Below, piece after piece: positions 19,801 to 27,321 of a stretch of DNA of 64,000 bases. Every line of letters begins with the position of its first letter. Within the stretch, counting starts at the first letter, position 1. The DNA is from Rhizobacter sp. OV335. GTDB taxonomy: Bacteria; Pseudomonadota; Gammaproteobacteria; Burkholderiales; Burkholderiaceae_C. The DNA lies in the NCBI RefSeq assembly GCF_900142965.1, contig NZ_FRCQ01000015.1, forward strand, positions 1 through 64,000, written 5' to 3'. The translations under genes and the position numbers were made by a program. The notes under the pieces are model-generated. The model searched no databases. It saw nothing but the letters and a program-made list of their open reading frames with translations, and was not told where the DNA came from.

Positions 19801-21580
19801 GCCAGGCCGCTCCAGTCTGGAGCGCCTCCCGCAACCGGGACAGATCCGGCGAAGTGAGCATGGCGTGCGCTACACCGGATGTGCCTGCGGGCAGCCCCTC
19901 CAACCGCGCCAGCAGATCCGCAAGAGGAGCCACCGTGGCGAGAACAATCGCTTCCTTCGCGGCCAACGCCTCGAGAGGCGTGTTCAGTGCCGACGCCATG
20001 TTCAATGCCGCACGCTGCGCCTCGAGAAGCATCGCGGGCAGCCGTGCGAGGTCGACGGGCTGCAAGTCGAGATTGCGGGTGCCCTCGAACGGATGCTCAG
20101 CTGCGGGTCCGTCGACGGCAAGGCTCTCGTGGTACCGCCCGATCGTGATGAGCAAGGCGGCCTCCTCCTCGCAAGTCATGGATGCGAACGCCTGTCCATC
20201 GAGGCGTGGCGGTGGGTGCCCGGCTCCCACGAATCGCGACTGGCGGCCCAGCACGCCATAGGGTGTTGCGCCCGTCGTACCAATCGGCCGATGAAGCGCT
20301 TCAGCCAGTTCATTCAGGCGGTCACGCGTCTTCCGCAAGTCGACGGGATCACCGGGAAGCTTCGGGACCGCGCTCGACTGCGTCATCGTTCGTGCGAGCT
20401 CCGCCAGCACGGACTTCTTGTTGGCGCTGCGGGAGTGCAGTTCAAGGCAGATGTCACGCAGGCCGACCTTCAACAGGCGGTCGTGCACCACAGAGAGCGC
20501 AGCCATCTTTTCGGCAAGAAAGAGAACGCGCTTCCCCTCCTTGGCTGCCGCGGCGATGATGTTCGTGATGGTCTGGCTCTTCCCGGTTCCGGGCGGGCCT
20601 TGCACCACCAGATTTCGCCCCGAGCGAACCTCCTCGATCACCTTGGCTTGCGACGCATCGGCGTCGACGACGTGAAACAGCCTCTCCGGGGGCAGCACCT
20701 CGTCGAGGCGATCCTCGGGCCGGAAGAGCGGCGCCTCGCTCTCGAAGCCCTCGTAAAGCAAGCCCCGGGTGAGCCTGTGATCGACCAACGCATTGTCTGG
20801 CCAGGCGTCGACAGCAAGATCCAGGTACATGAGGAGCTTGTTGAAGCTGAAGAAGCCGACCTGCATCCCGTCCGGGTCGATCTTCCATCCCTGACGCTGG
20901 GCGATCACTGCTGCGACCTGCGCGAAATAGTCGCTCGGCTTCCATTCTTCGCCGACATCGAGCTCCGGCAAGCCGATTCCGAAATCGTCCGTCAGACGTT
21001 GCTTGAGAGGAAGGTTCGTCATGACGTCCTCCTCGCGCATGCGAACGTCATGGGTCGACGTGCGAGCGTTGCGGACGAGTTCGACAGGCAGCAGAACAAG
21101 AGGCGCCTCCCTCGGCACGTTCGAGCCTTCGTCCTCGAACCAAGTCAGGAAGCCCATGGCGATATAGAGAATGTTGACGCCGGACTCCTCCTCCGCTGTC
21201 TGCGCCTCGCGCGCAATCTTCAACAGCTTCCTCTGTAGGGCGTCAGGCCCCAGGCGGGTATCCAGCTGGGCATCGGTGAAACGCTCCTCGCCAAGGTCAT
21301 CGTGACCTGTGTCCGCAAAGGCCATCTCCTCATCGCCCTTGTCACGCCCGGTCGCGTGAAACTTCATCGCCTTGCCTGACGACAGGACTGCATAGGCATC
21401 GTCGGAGCGCTCATTGACGACGTTCAACACGTTTCCGCGGGTGTTCGCCCGATTGACATGCACCAGGCGATTTCTGGTCCCCGTTTCGACCAACCGTCGC
21501 CGCGTTTCGTCGAAAAGCCTGGATATTGCGGCCCTGGCCCCTTGGTCCTCGGTGCCTTGCGTTGTTGTCGATGTCGCCAT
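16853..21580 (-). CDS. DUF4011-helicase-endonuclease-DUF3320 protein, likely phage defence
   Basis: A 1575-residue multidomain protein. The start MATSTTTQG at 21580 has AGAGGA at 8 bases; a GTG six codons upstream is less likely. Order of parts: N-terminal DUF4011-like region (ETGTRNRLVHVN opening), SF1 helicase core with Walker A GPPGTGKSQT near residue 327 and Walker B LLVIDEASQVRPED near 950, helicase motifs HYRSRDPSLIE, VQGDERDVILVSVGYGP and LNVLFTRAR, then a Vsr/DUF559-type nuclease fold with FRIDIGV and VECDGATYH near residue 1307, and a C-terminal DUF3320 region (EGPLHIEEVARRI). Proteins of this plan occur as single-gene defence systems in islands; I recall an anti-phage system of this kind (Hhe). 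It stands alone here. Cleavage of foreign DNA is inferred. Confidence 0.85.
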   Translation of the reverse strand: MATSTTTQGTEDQGARAAISRLFDETRRRLVETGTRNRLVHVNRANTRGNVLNVVNERSDDAYAVLSSGKAMKFHATGRDKGDEEMAFADTGHDDLGEERFTDAQLDTRLGPDALQRKLLKIAREAQTAEEESGVNILYIAMGFLTWFEDEGSNVPREAPLVLLPVELVRNARTSTHDVRMREEDVMTNLPLKQRLTDDFGIGLPELDVGEEWKPSDYFAQVAAVIAQRQGWKIDPDGMQVGFFSFNKLLMYLDLAVDAWPDNALVDHRLTRGLLYEGFESEAPLFRPEDRLDEVLPPERLFHVVDADASQAKVIEEVRSGRNLVVQGPPGTGKSQTITNIIAAAAKEGKRVLFLAEKMAALSVVHDRLLKVGLRDICLELHSRSANKKSVLAELARTMTQSSAVPKLPGDPVDLRKTRDRLNELAEALHRPIGTTGATPYGVLGRQSRFVGAGHPPPRLDGQAFASMTCEEEAALLITIGRYHESLAVDGPAAEHPFEGTRNLDLQPVDLARLPAMLLEAQRAALNMASALNTPLEALAAKEAIVLATVAPLADLLARLEGLPAGTSGVAHAMLTSPDLSRLREALQTGAAWRTLRDELEPVFVETAFVHALGGLRSPLVAGTRSFFARWGGAYRRASRELAGLLRGPLPKTAAERVALVDRSSSVAAAKSTWEADGDHGSRILGEAWRGEKTDFAGLFAVAQWCERLRETRIASAPDAMLALAGRADAMAAMRQAMLQAEPGCRSALQAVVELLDLDPTVLGGRDVESADLGVVAQRFSQMAEAASRYGSWVQMAHLRKSFETAGMAALADRMSSGDLDGASAAVELQFARAERLWKLALADSPALRDIARARRHDLVETFSTLERQRLGENVTSILAGHLAQVPQGAQGEMKVIRGEIGKKRGHMAIRRLFERAGTAVQRIKPVLLMSPISVAQFLPPGALSFDLLVIDEASQVRPEDALGAIARASQIVVVGDKKQLPPSSFFDRVLADQEDEHEGDDEDLGPDLLEGAAKLATMESILTLCEARGLGSRMLRWHYRSRDPSLIEVSNREFYDNGLVLPPSPLQEDDAYGLCFTRMAGVYDKGGKRDNRKEGEAIVARVAEHASAHPTLSLGIVTFSFTQRNLITELLELARRGDSTLDAFLREGQYEDVFVKNIENVQGDERDVILVSVGYGPTTAGGRLSSMSFGPVNGEGGERRLNVLFTRARIRCEIFASFDPGDIDVGRTAREGPRILKRFLEFAKNGRVDVSAPTGLYTDTPFEEDVADVIRSCGFLADPQVGSVGFRIDIGVRHADKPSTYLLAVECDGATYHGALWARERDRLRQDLLEHLGWRFHRIWSTDWFYHRQAEIERLRAALAAARDAAAGETRIEGVNRSRPKPVEDLERGSEPIEIPEVVERQMPPYQRAVFPVDGRQEPHEVRPSTLADLAQRIVTAEGPLHIEEVARRIASSYGKERAGARILEATRVALESARARHAELRSDGIFWFTSAQAEAPPVRDRAAESGATVKADCISPLEIDAALQIARDDNGGGDAADLVRTAARLMGFRRVGSDLQARIISRLERSSGITDPS

Positions 21581-21611
21581 TTGCCGATTCCTCTTCACCC
21601 TGGGGCGTTGA

Positions 21612-21779
21612 TGTCGCAGGTGCGATCAACCCAAACATTATTCGCTTTTTGACACAGCCTACGTGGCCGCCGGCTTCACCACGAATGCCGATGTCAACGC
21701 TGGGGACAGCGATCCCAATGGCGCTCGCACGACACAGGCCTCGTGCACCTTCATGATGCGGCCCAGAGCCAACGCCTGA
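21612..21779 (+). pseudogene. Possible TnpB/OrfB zinc-ribbon remnant
   Basis: One plus-strand frame reads CRRCDQP, then a run ending AAGFTTNADVNAG, and closes with TGA at 21777-21779. TnpB-family proteins of IS200/IS605 and IS607 end in a zinc ribbon of the form C-x2-C...F-x-C-x2-C-G-F/H-x2-x-A-D-x-N-A-A. The first Cys pair and the ADVNA block match, while the second Cys pair is lost. The frame is closed by TGA just before the fragment. I read it as a decayed element end, with low confidence; the fragment is short. Confidence 0.3.
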
Positions 21780-21783
21780 GAGC

Positions 21784-22797
21784 ATGCCAACGCTGGCCCA
21801 CGCGACCGGCGCCACCCGAAAGCCCGTCACGATGAAGATCGCCTTCACCTCCTGCTTCAGCGCCACCGTCTTTCCGCAACAGCCGGTGTGGCGGCAGATC
21901 CTGGCGCTCAAGCCGGATGCATTGGTGCTCACGGGCGACTCGATCTACATCGACGAGTTGACGAACCCCACGCATCCGAAGGTCATGGGAGATTTCGAGT
22001 TCTTGCAGTTCGTCGCGGCCAAGTACCGCAGGCAACTGGCGCAGCCCGATTTCGCGGCCCTGATCACCGCGGTTCCCACCTACGCGATCTGGGATGACCA
22101 TGACTTTCTCTGGAACGAATGCTACGAGGAGAAGGCCATTCAGAAGAAGACCTACGCTGGCCTGATCCGGGCCTCGCGGGCGCTCTTCAATGCGTACTGC
22201 GCTCATCTCGAGGAGCGGGCGACATTTCCTGTCAACGACAGCGATGCCCGGCTGTGGAATGCGAACGAGCCAGCACCCGGCTACCGAGAAGTGAAGCTGA
22301 CCAAGGGCTTGCCGAGCGGCGCACCGGTTCACCTGCATCTGGTGGACGGCCGCAGCTGGCGCGTGAACCGCACGCTGCTCGGTTCCGCGCAGCGCGGCGA
22401 GATCGAGACAGCGATGGCCGCAGCGCCCGCCGACGCGCTGCACCTCGTGGCCAGCGGCTCGGTGATCGAAGCCCACAAGGGAGACCAATGGGGCAACTTC
22501 GAAGACCTGGCCTGGCTGCGTGCATTGGCCGACAAGTACAGCATTGCTTGCTTGTCGGGCGACATCCACGCCAATGACTTCCACCGCATTCCAACGGACA
22601 AGGGGCGCATGCTGTACGACTTCACGGCGTCAGGCGCAGCCATCCGCCGCGCGATCTGGGCCGGGACCCAGTGCCAGAACTTCGGTCTACTGGATATCGA
22701 TGCCACCACGCTGCGCGGCCAATGGCTCCGCTTCGGGTTCCCCGGAGCGCTGGCTCCCGTCACGATCGACCGAAGCAGCTGGCAAATGCGACCGTGA
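21784..22797 (+). CDS. PhoD-like metallophosphatase
   Basis: A 337-residue protein with PhoD/alkaline-phosphatase-D-type metal motifs: IAFTSC, LVLTGDSIYID, IWDDHDFLWNE and CLSGDIHANDF. These hold the binuclear metal centre of calcineurin-like phosphoesterases of the PhoD branch. No signal peptide is visible, so it is probably cytoplasmic, unlike classical secreted PhoD. The start at 21784 has a GAGAG-like site; MKIAFTSC at 21832 is an alternative. Substrate unknown; phosphodiesters are likely. Confidence 0.8.
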   Translation: MPTLAHATGATRKPVTMKIAFTSCFSATVFPQQPVWRQILALKPDALVLTGDSIYIDELTNPTHPKVMGDFEFLQFVAAKYRRQLAQPDFAALITAVPTYAIWDDHDFLWNECYEEKAIQKKTYAGLIRASRALFNAYCAHLEERATFPVNDSDARLWNANEPAPGYREVKLTKGLPSGAPVHLHLVDGRSWRVNRTLLGSAQRGEIETAMAAAPADALHLVASGSVIEAHKGDQWGNFEDLAWLRALADKYSIACLSGDIHANDFHRIPTDKGRMLYDFTASGAAIRRAIWAGTQCQNFGLLDIDATTLRGQWLRFGFPGALAPVTIDRSSWQMRP

Positions 22798-22862
22798 TGC
22801 CGACGCGACGATGGTGCTGGCGCGCTGCTCTGGGGGCGTGCGCCGCATTTGCATCATCGTCG

Positions 22863-23387
22863 TCAGCGGCTCCCCGAAGGATTCAACCTCCGATCCACCG
22901 ACCGAACCAACCGCTCCAACCCCCGCGCATCACCCTCCGCCGGCTCGAACACGTCGCCGTGATCGACGACAAACTGCGCCACCCGCCCGACGGCCGCCAC
23001 ACACGCATCCCCGAGATACGGTGCCGCGATATCGACCCAGAAGCCCGACGACGCCAACGTGAAGATCGTGTGCGAGCGCGTCTTGATGTCGATCGGGAAG
23101 CCCACCGCCTGCTCCACCTGGAATCCTTCCAGCAGCGACACCAGATAAGGCCCCAGGTATGCGGCCGCTGCGTGCGCCGGCAGGTCGAGCAGCGGTGTGG
23201 CCACCTTGAAGCCCACAGAGTCGATGTCGACGTCAGCCGGCCGCACGCCGACGAAGGCGGCCTTGGCCTCCTCGCCGTATTCCCAGTCCATCAACGCCAT
23301 GTCCTGGGACGGTGGCGCCTCCATCACGGCCCAGGCCGCCTCGACTTCGGCCTTCAGGTCGTTTGCTGTAGGGGGAGTAGTGGTCAT
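22863..23387 (-). CDS. Unknown small protein, candidate T6SS immunity protein
   Basis: A 174-residue soluble acidic protein starting MTTTPPTANDLK at 23387, in ATGA overlap with the end of the PAAR-like gene. It has no signal peptide or transmembrane segment and no family I recognise. The gene is last in an operon of DUF2169 adaptor, thiolase-like and DUF4150 genes, the place where immunity genes of type VI effectors are usually found. Role inferred from position only; another accessory protein is possible. Confidence 0.6.
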   Translation of the reverse strand: MTTTPPTANDLKAEVEAAWAVMEAPPSQDMALMDWEYGEEAKAAFVGVRPADVDIDSVGFKVATPLLDLPAHAAAAYLGPYLVSLLEGFQVEQAVGFPIDIKTRSHTIFTLASSGFWVDIAAPYLGDACVAAVGRVAQFVVDHGDVFEPAEGDARGLERLVRSVDRRLNPSGSR

Positions 23388-24190
23388 CGTCTGTCCGTTT
23401 TCCTCAGTCGGTCTCGCATACGGTTCAGTTCCCCATAGTGCGCATTGCGCCGGGCCTCGGTCGTCGGGTGCTTCGAGCCGGGCCAGGGAATATCGTCGCA
23501 TCCCATGTCGATGTACTTCTCCCGTTCGTCGCAGAGCTGCCACAACAACACCACCTTCTCGCTCTGGATCTGGCGAAAAGTGCGCCAGCCGGCCTGGGTC
23601 AGCGGAGGATTGGGATCGAGCGGATTGTTCCGCCTGACATGCTCCTTCACCTTGGTCTCAAGATCATTGAACTCAGCCGTGCGGTGATCAGCCTCCGCCT
23701 TCTGGATCGCCTTGTACTTGTCGTGCTGCTCGATGCACGGCTTCCACAGCGCCTTCTGCTCGGGCGTCAATCCGGCCGGCGGATTGTTCGGATCCATGTT
23801 GCCAGCCAGGTCCACAGTGTTCTTGTTGTTGTGGAACTTCTTGTCGGTGTGGCGGCAGGCGTTCTGGCCGTCCATCTTCACGTCGAACGAGTATGTGATC
23901 CAGTCGGTTGCCTTCATGTTGACGCCGGATTTCACGCCGCCCCCCGTGCCGGCCTCGTCGCCGTTGGAGCTGCCGTACTGCGAGCCCTTCACCGCAATCA
24001 TCTGCCCATGGGCCTTGACGGTGGTCGTTCCATTCTGCAGCGACGATTGCCGCGCGATGTTGGGATACGGCACAGGGATCGGCCCGCCGGGCGATGGCGT
24101 CTTGCACACGTCCGGAATCGTGGCGTTCGAGATGCCCACGCTGCCCTTGTACGTCAGGCCCAACCCGTCGACTGAAATATCCGTAGGCAT
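23384..24190 (-). CDS. DUF4150 PAAR-like T6SS protein with C-terminal extension
   Basis: A 268-residue protein starting MPTDISVDGLGL. The first 130 residues match the DUF4150 PAAR-like fold: CKTPSPGGPIPVPYPN, VKAHGQMIA, SSNGDEAGTGGGV and a DVKMDGQ strand. PAAR-like proteins sharpen the VgrG spike and carry effectors. The remaining 130 residues are charged, partly helical (KYKAIQKAEADHR), and end with a compact YIDMGCDDIPWPGSKHP segment and a basic helix. This tail may be an effector domain or a docking region; I do not recognise a catalytic motif. The start shares one base with the stop of the upstream gene (TGATG). Confidence 0.85.
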   Translation of the reverse strand: MPTDISVDGLGLTYKGSVGISNATIPDVCKTPSPGGPIPVPYPNIARQSSLQNGTTTVKAHGQMIAVKGSQYGSSNGDEAGTGGGVKSGVNMKATDWITYSFDVKMDGQNACRHTDKKFHNNKNTVDLAGNMDPNNPPAGLTPEQKALWKPCIEQHDKYKAIQKAEADHRTAEFNDLETKVKEHVRRNNPLDPNPPLTQAGWRTFRQIQSEKVVLLWQLCDEREKYIDMGCDDIPWPGSKHPTTEARRNAHYGELNRMRDRLRKTDRR

Positions 24191-25248
24191 CACGCCCCTC
24201 CCCATCGCCGCAGGACGGCCGCGGCGCGCCGTCCTCCTTCCGAACTCGCCCAGACCAAGCTCAGCGGCCCCTTGGCATAGCCGCGCTCTTCCGCCGCCGC
24301 CACCAGGCCCACATACAACGGCCCCGAGGCCGCGCCCACGTCGCCCCAGCAATCGGCCGGGGCCTCGAAGGCCGCGGCATCCCTGAACAGCTTCGAAGCC
24401 TTCAGCACCGCAAAGCCGTATTCGTTGCCGCGGTACCGCTCGCCGTTCATGTCGCAGACGACGCGATCGATGCGTTCCTCCTGCGCCAGCGGCTTGGCCG
24501 CCGCGAGGAAGGCCTTCGACAAGCCCTCGCCCAGGCAGATGTCTTCGGTGCGGATCAGGTTCTTCTCGATGCCGGATCCGGCCGAAACCAGCGACAGAAG
24601 CGGTGTCAGGCCGAAGCGCTGCGCGGTGTCCGCCCGTGTCACGAGCACGAAGCCCGCCGCCTCGCCGGGGCAGAAGCCGTAGATGTTGTCTTCGGAATGC
24701 AGCTGTTCGTTGTCGTCCAGCCATTCGAGGGTGTCGCGAAACAGGTAGCTGTCAACACCGCCCGCGAGCACCATATCGGCCTCGCCTTCGGCCAGCAGGC
24801 GAGCGGCCGTCTCCAGCGCGACGATGCCGCCGGCGTGGCCGCCCATCCAGTGCATCTGCCTCCCGATGTGGACGAAGGCTGCAAGGTCGTCGCACAGCGC
24901 GTCGGCGAGCGATGCGCTCGTGCCGGTGCCCTGGCCCGGCCGCGGCTCGCCCGTGCTCAGCACAATCGACACCTTCGGCGCGTTGACTGCGCCCACAAAG
25001 GGTTCGAGCGGCTCCAGCGCCTCGCGCGCCGCCGGGATAGCCAACGCCAGCAGGCGCTCGAAGCCTTGCAGCTGCGGGTCCAGCCCGGCATCGCGCGTCA
25101 CTTTGATCGGCTTGCCGAAGCGATCGATCAGGAACGGATGCTCGGCCATCATGCTGATGCCCGCGCGCACAGCGGCGGTGCTCGATCGGCGATGGAACCC
25201 GACGGGGGTTCTCGCCCCGCATCCGATGACGGCCAGCCCGGCGCTCAT
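24190..25248 (-). CDS. Catalytically dead beta-ketoacyl-synthase-like protein (T6SS accessory)
   Basis: A 352-residue thiolase-fold protein starting MSAGLAVIGCGART in ATGA overlap with the DUF2169 gene. It retains the ketosynthase scaffold (GEADMVLAGGVDSYL, FCPGEAAGFVLV, WGDVGAASGPL). However, the place of the active-site Cys reads GGHAGGIVALE, and the usual His motif (AHGT-type) reads DMNGERYRGNE, so the Cys-His-His triad is absent. Similar '3-oxoacyl synthase' genes sit beside DUF2169 and PAAR-like genes in type VI clusters. I infer a structural or chaperone role in loading the DUF4150 cargo, not lipid synthesis. Confidence 0.8.
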   Translation of the reverse strand: MSAGLAVIGCGARTPVGFHRRSSTAAVRAGISMMAEHPFLIDRFGKPIKVTRDAGLDPQLQGFERLLALAIPAAREALEPLEPFVGAVNAPKVSIVLSTGEPRPGQGTGTSASLADALCDDLAAFVHIGRQMHWMGGHAGGIVALETAARLLAEGEADMVLAGGVDSYLFRDTLEWLDDNEQLHSEDNIYGFCPGEAAGFVLVTRADTAQRFGLTPLLSLVSAGSGIEKNLIRTEDICLGEGLSKAFLAAAKPLAQEERIDRVVCDMNGERYRGNEYGFAVLKASKLFRDAAAFEAPADCWGDVGAASGPLYVGLVAAAEERGYAKGPLSLVWASSEGGRRAAAVLRRWGGA

Positions 25249-26312
25249 TCCGGGCTCCAGACGCCGGTGCGCAGGATCGCCTCCGGCGTGTTGACCCGCT
25301 TGCGCATGAACACCGTCGTGCCAATGAGCTTCTCTTCGCGCCCGGGCGGCACCTCCAGCGCCGAGGCATAGACGATTTCGAAGCGGCGCCGATCCGGCAT
25401 CAACCACAGCGTCTGGATGACCGGCCGCTGCCGTACGTCGCCGTAGCGCGTGAAGGTGGTGACGGTCTCGAAGCTGAGCTTCGGCAGCAGGAAGCCGAGG
25501 AACACGTCCGGCGTGAAGCCGTGCAGCAGCACCTGTTCGTGGCCGACCAGCGGCGTCTGCGTCTGCTGGTCGTGCGGGGCGCTGCGAAAGTAGCGCCTGT
25601 CGAAGTCCGTCGGGGGCAACGGGTCGCGCGTGTCCTGCCACGTCTGATCGTAGGTTCCAGCGTATTGCAATCGCGGCTGCCAATGCGCGGCCACCGGGCC
25701 GAAGGATGCCGCCCGGCCCTTGCCCGGTCCGCCATACGGATCACCGGGGTATTCGAGGTTGGGCGCGAGCGTGCCGTCGAGGTGCGCGGAATCGCCGGCG
25801 AAGCCCTTGCCGGCGGGATTCGAGGGTTCCCATTGCTCGGTTTTCCCCTTGCGGTCCCAGCCGCCGTAGGCGCGCTCCCAGGTCAGCGGCATCTGCACGA
25901 AGGGCTCGGGCTTCGCGATCGAGAGCCCGAGCAGCCCGTCGGAGAGGCGGCGTTCGCCAAAGACGTTCAGCGTCTTGTCGATCGTGGTGTGCACCTGCAG
26001 GCGCACGCGGCTCTCGGTGACCTGGCGTCCTCGCGGCGCGTGAGCGTGGCTGTCAACGAGCACATCGGTGCCATCCTTGTGGAGCGCAAAATCGCTGTCG
26101 CTCAGCAGGCCGGATGCCAGCGGGTCGCCTGCGAAGACCGGCGCTCGCTGGACGGGCGTCTGCTCCGCGGCAGGCGCCTGGCGCCCCTGCGGATCAATCT
26201 CGAAGCTGGCCCGGATCGCGATCATCCAAAACTCCGCGCCGCGCTCGTCGCGCGTCCAGGTCGATTCGGCAGCAAAAGGCGTCGTGTTCCTCAGCATCCA
26301 CATGGGCGACAT
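25245..26312 (-). CDS. DUF2169 type VI secretion adaptor
   Basis: A 355-residue protein matching DUF2169: MLRNTTPFAAES opening, then a paired beta-sheet body with FAGDPLASGLLSDSDFAL, LTWERAYGG, NPAGKGF, NLEYP and FGPVAAHWQPR. DUF2169 proteins act as adaptors that bring PAAR-type effectors to VgrG; an Agrobacterium example serves the Tde2 effector. It is first of four overlapping genes that form one transcript. No vgrG, hcp or structural T6SS gene lies in the window, so this is an orphan effector island served by a machine elsewhere. Confidence 0.88.
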   Translation of the reverse strand: MSPMWMLRNTTPFAAESTWTRDERGAEFWMIAIRASFEIDPQGRQAPAAEQTPVQRAPVFAGDPLASGLLSDSDFALHKDGTDVLVDSHAHAPRGRQVTESRVRLQVHTTIDKTLNVFGERRLSDGLLGLSIAKPEPFVQMPLTWERAYGGWDRKGKTEQWEPSNPAGKGFAGDSAHLDGTLAPNLEYPGDPYGGPGKGRAASFGPVAAHWQPRLQYAGTYDQTWQDTRDPLPPTDFDRRYFRSAPHDQQTQTPLVGHEQVLLHGFTPDVFLGFLLPKLSFETVTTFTRYGDVRQRPVIQTLWLMPDRRRFEIVYASALEVPPGREEKLIGTTVFMRKRVNTPEAILRTGVWSPE

Positions 26313-26361
26313 CTTCCATCGGCCGCGGATGCTCTCGGTCTGACCAACGTCAACTCACAAA

Positions 26362-26384
26362 GGGCGGTAAAAGAGGTACCGCCC
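26362..26384. repeat. 8-bp inverted repeat upstream of the T6SS operon
   Basis: GGGCGGTA at 26362-26369 and TACCGCCC at 26377-26384 are exact inverted arms around 7 bases, 50 bases before the DUF2169 start. On the minus strand the stem is followed by TTTG. It could be an operator or leader hairpin for the operon, or a weak terminator of upstream minus-strand transcription. Confidence 0.4.
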
Positions 26385-26541
26385 CGCTCCACCGCGAAAT
26401 CGATGTCAATTGCACATCCGTCCGGCCATCGGCTCCAGGCTGAATCCGGGCCTCCCCAATCCTGAGCCGGCCGTGCATCTTCGAGTGTCGCGCGAGGTCG
26501 GTTGACTTCGCCGCAATGTGGTCCGAGGTCTGAGACGTGCC

Positions 26542-26826
26542 ATGCCAATTCAAGTGGTTCCCGCGAAGTGCCCCCACTGCGGATTCGTCGTGCTGACGAA
26601 TCGCCACCCAAAGTGCGAACGTTGCGATCGCCAACTTCCCAAGGACATGGTTCTGTCTGAGGCGGAACTGGAAACCTTGTTTGCGCGCGAACGCCAGGAA
26701 CGAGCGGAGGCCGCCCAGAAGGCCTATCGAAAGGAGTTGGCCAAGCCGGCGACCGGCATTGGCGGCGAAGCGCCATCGGTGTTGTCCGTGTTGTCGCTCG
26801 GCGACTTGATCGGCCCCGACATCTGA
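26542..26826 (+). CDS. Small zinc-ribbon protein
   Basis: A 94-residue protein starting MPIQVVPAKC. Two CxxC knuckles (CPHCG and CERCD, 18 residues apart) form a probable zinc ribbon, followed by a charged helical stretch (ARERQERAEAAQKAYRKEL) and a hydrophobic-acidic tail. No enzyme motif. An upstream in-frame start exists, but the ATG at 26542 begins just before the ribbon. Family unknown. Confidence 0.6.
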   Translation: MPIQVVPAKCPHCGFVVLTNRHPKCERCDRQLPKDMVLSEAELETLFARERQERAEAAQKAYRKELAKPATGIGGEAPSVLSVLSLGDLIGPDI

Positions 26827-26832
26827 AGGCTC

Positions 26833-27321
26833 ATGTTCACCTTCCTGAAGACCACCGCCTGGGCCTACCCCCGCGCTCGAGGTCGTGCACATCGTCGGCA
26901 TCGCGCTGCTGCTGGGCAACCTGATCGCACTCGAGGTGCGCGTGTTCGGCCGCGCCGCTGCCCTGCCCTGCCCGTCCCCGCCCTGGCCCGGCTGTCGCTG
27001 ACGCTGGCACTCGCCGGCTTCTCGCTCGCGGCCGCGAGCGGCTTGCTGATGTTCGCCACGCAGCCTGACGAGTTGCTCGCCAACCGAGCCTTCATCGTCA
27101 AGATGGGCCTGCTGGCGCTCGCCGGGCTCAACGCCGCCGCGTTCCATCTGCGCGGCTCGCTGCGCAAACTCGACTCGGCGGCGCGGCTACAGATGCTGGT
27201 GTCCACTGGCCTCTGGCTCGCCGTGGTGGTGTGCGGACGCTGGATCGCCTATTGGTGCCGCCAGCCGCCACCACCCGCTTCGTTCATCTTCTTCACCCAC
27301 CGGAGACCGCCATGCCGTTGA
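26833..27321 (+). pseudogene. DUF6644-like membrane protein gene with two frameshifts
   Basis: The frame reads MFTFLKTTAWAYP normally, then turns into Arg/Pro-rich nonsense between about residues 14 and 45, then resumes with VPALARLSLTLALAGFSL and further transmembrane segments. In the +1 frame the middle reads ALEVVHIVGIALLLGNLIAL, exactly what the membrane protein needs. So one base was gained near the C-run at 26868-26872 and one lost around 26957-26972. The C-terminus also runs on past GRWIAY. Either a decaying gene or paired sequencing errors. It precedes a broken DUF6152 gene, its usual partner. Confidence 0.7.
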
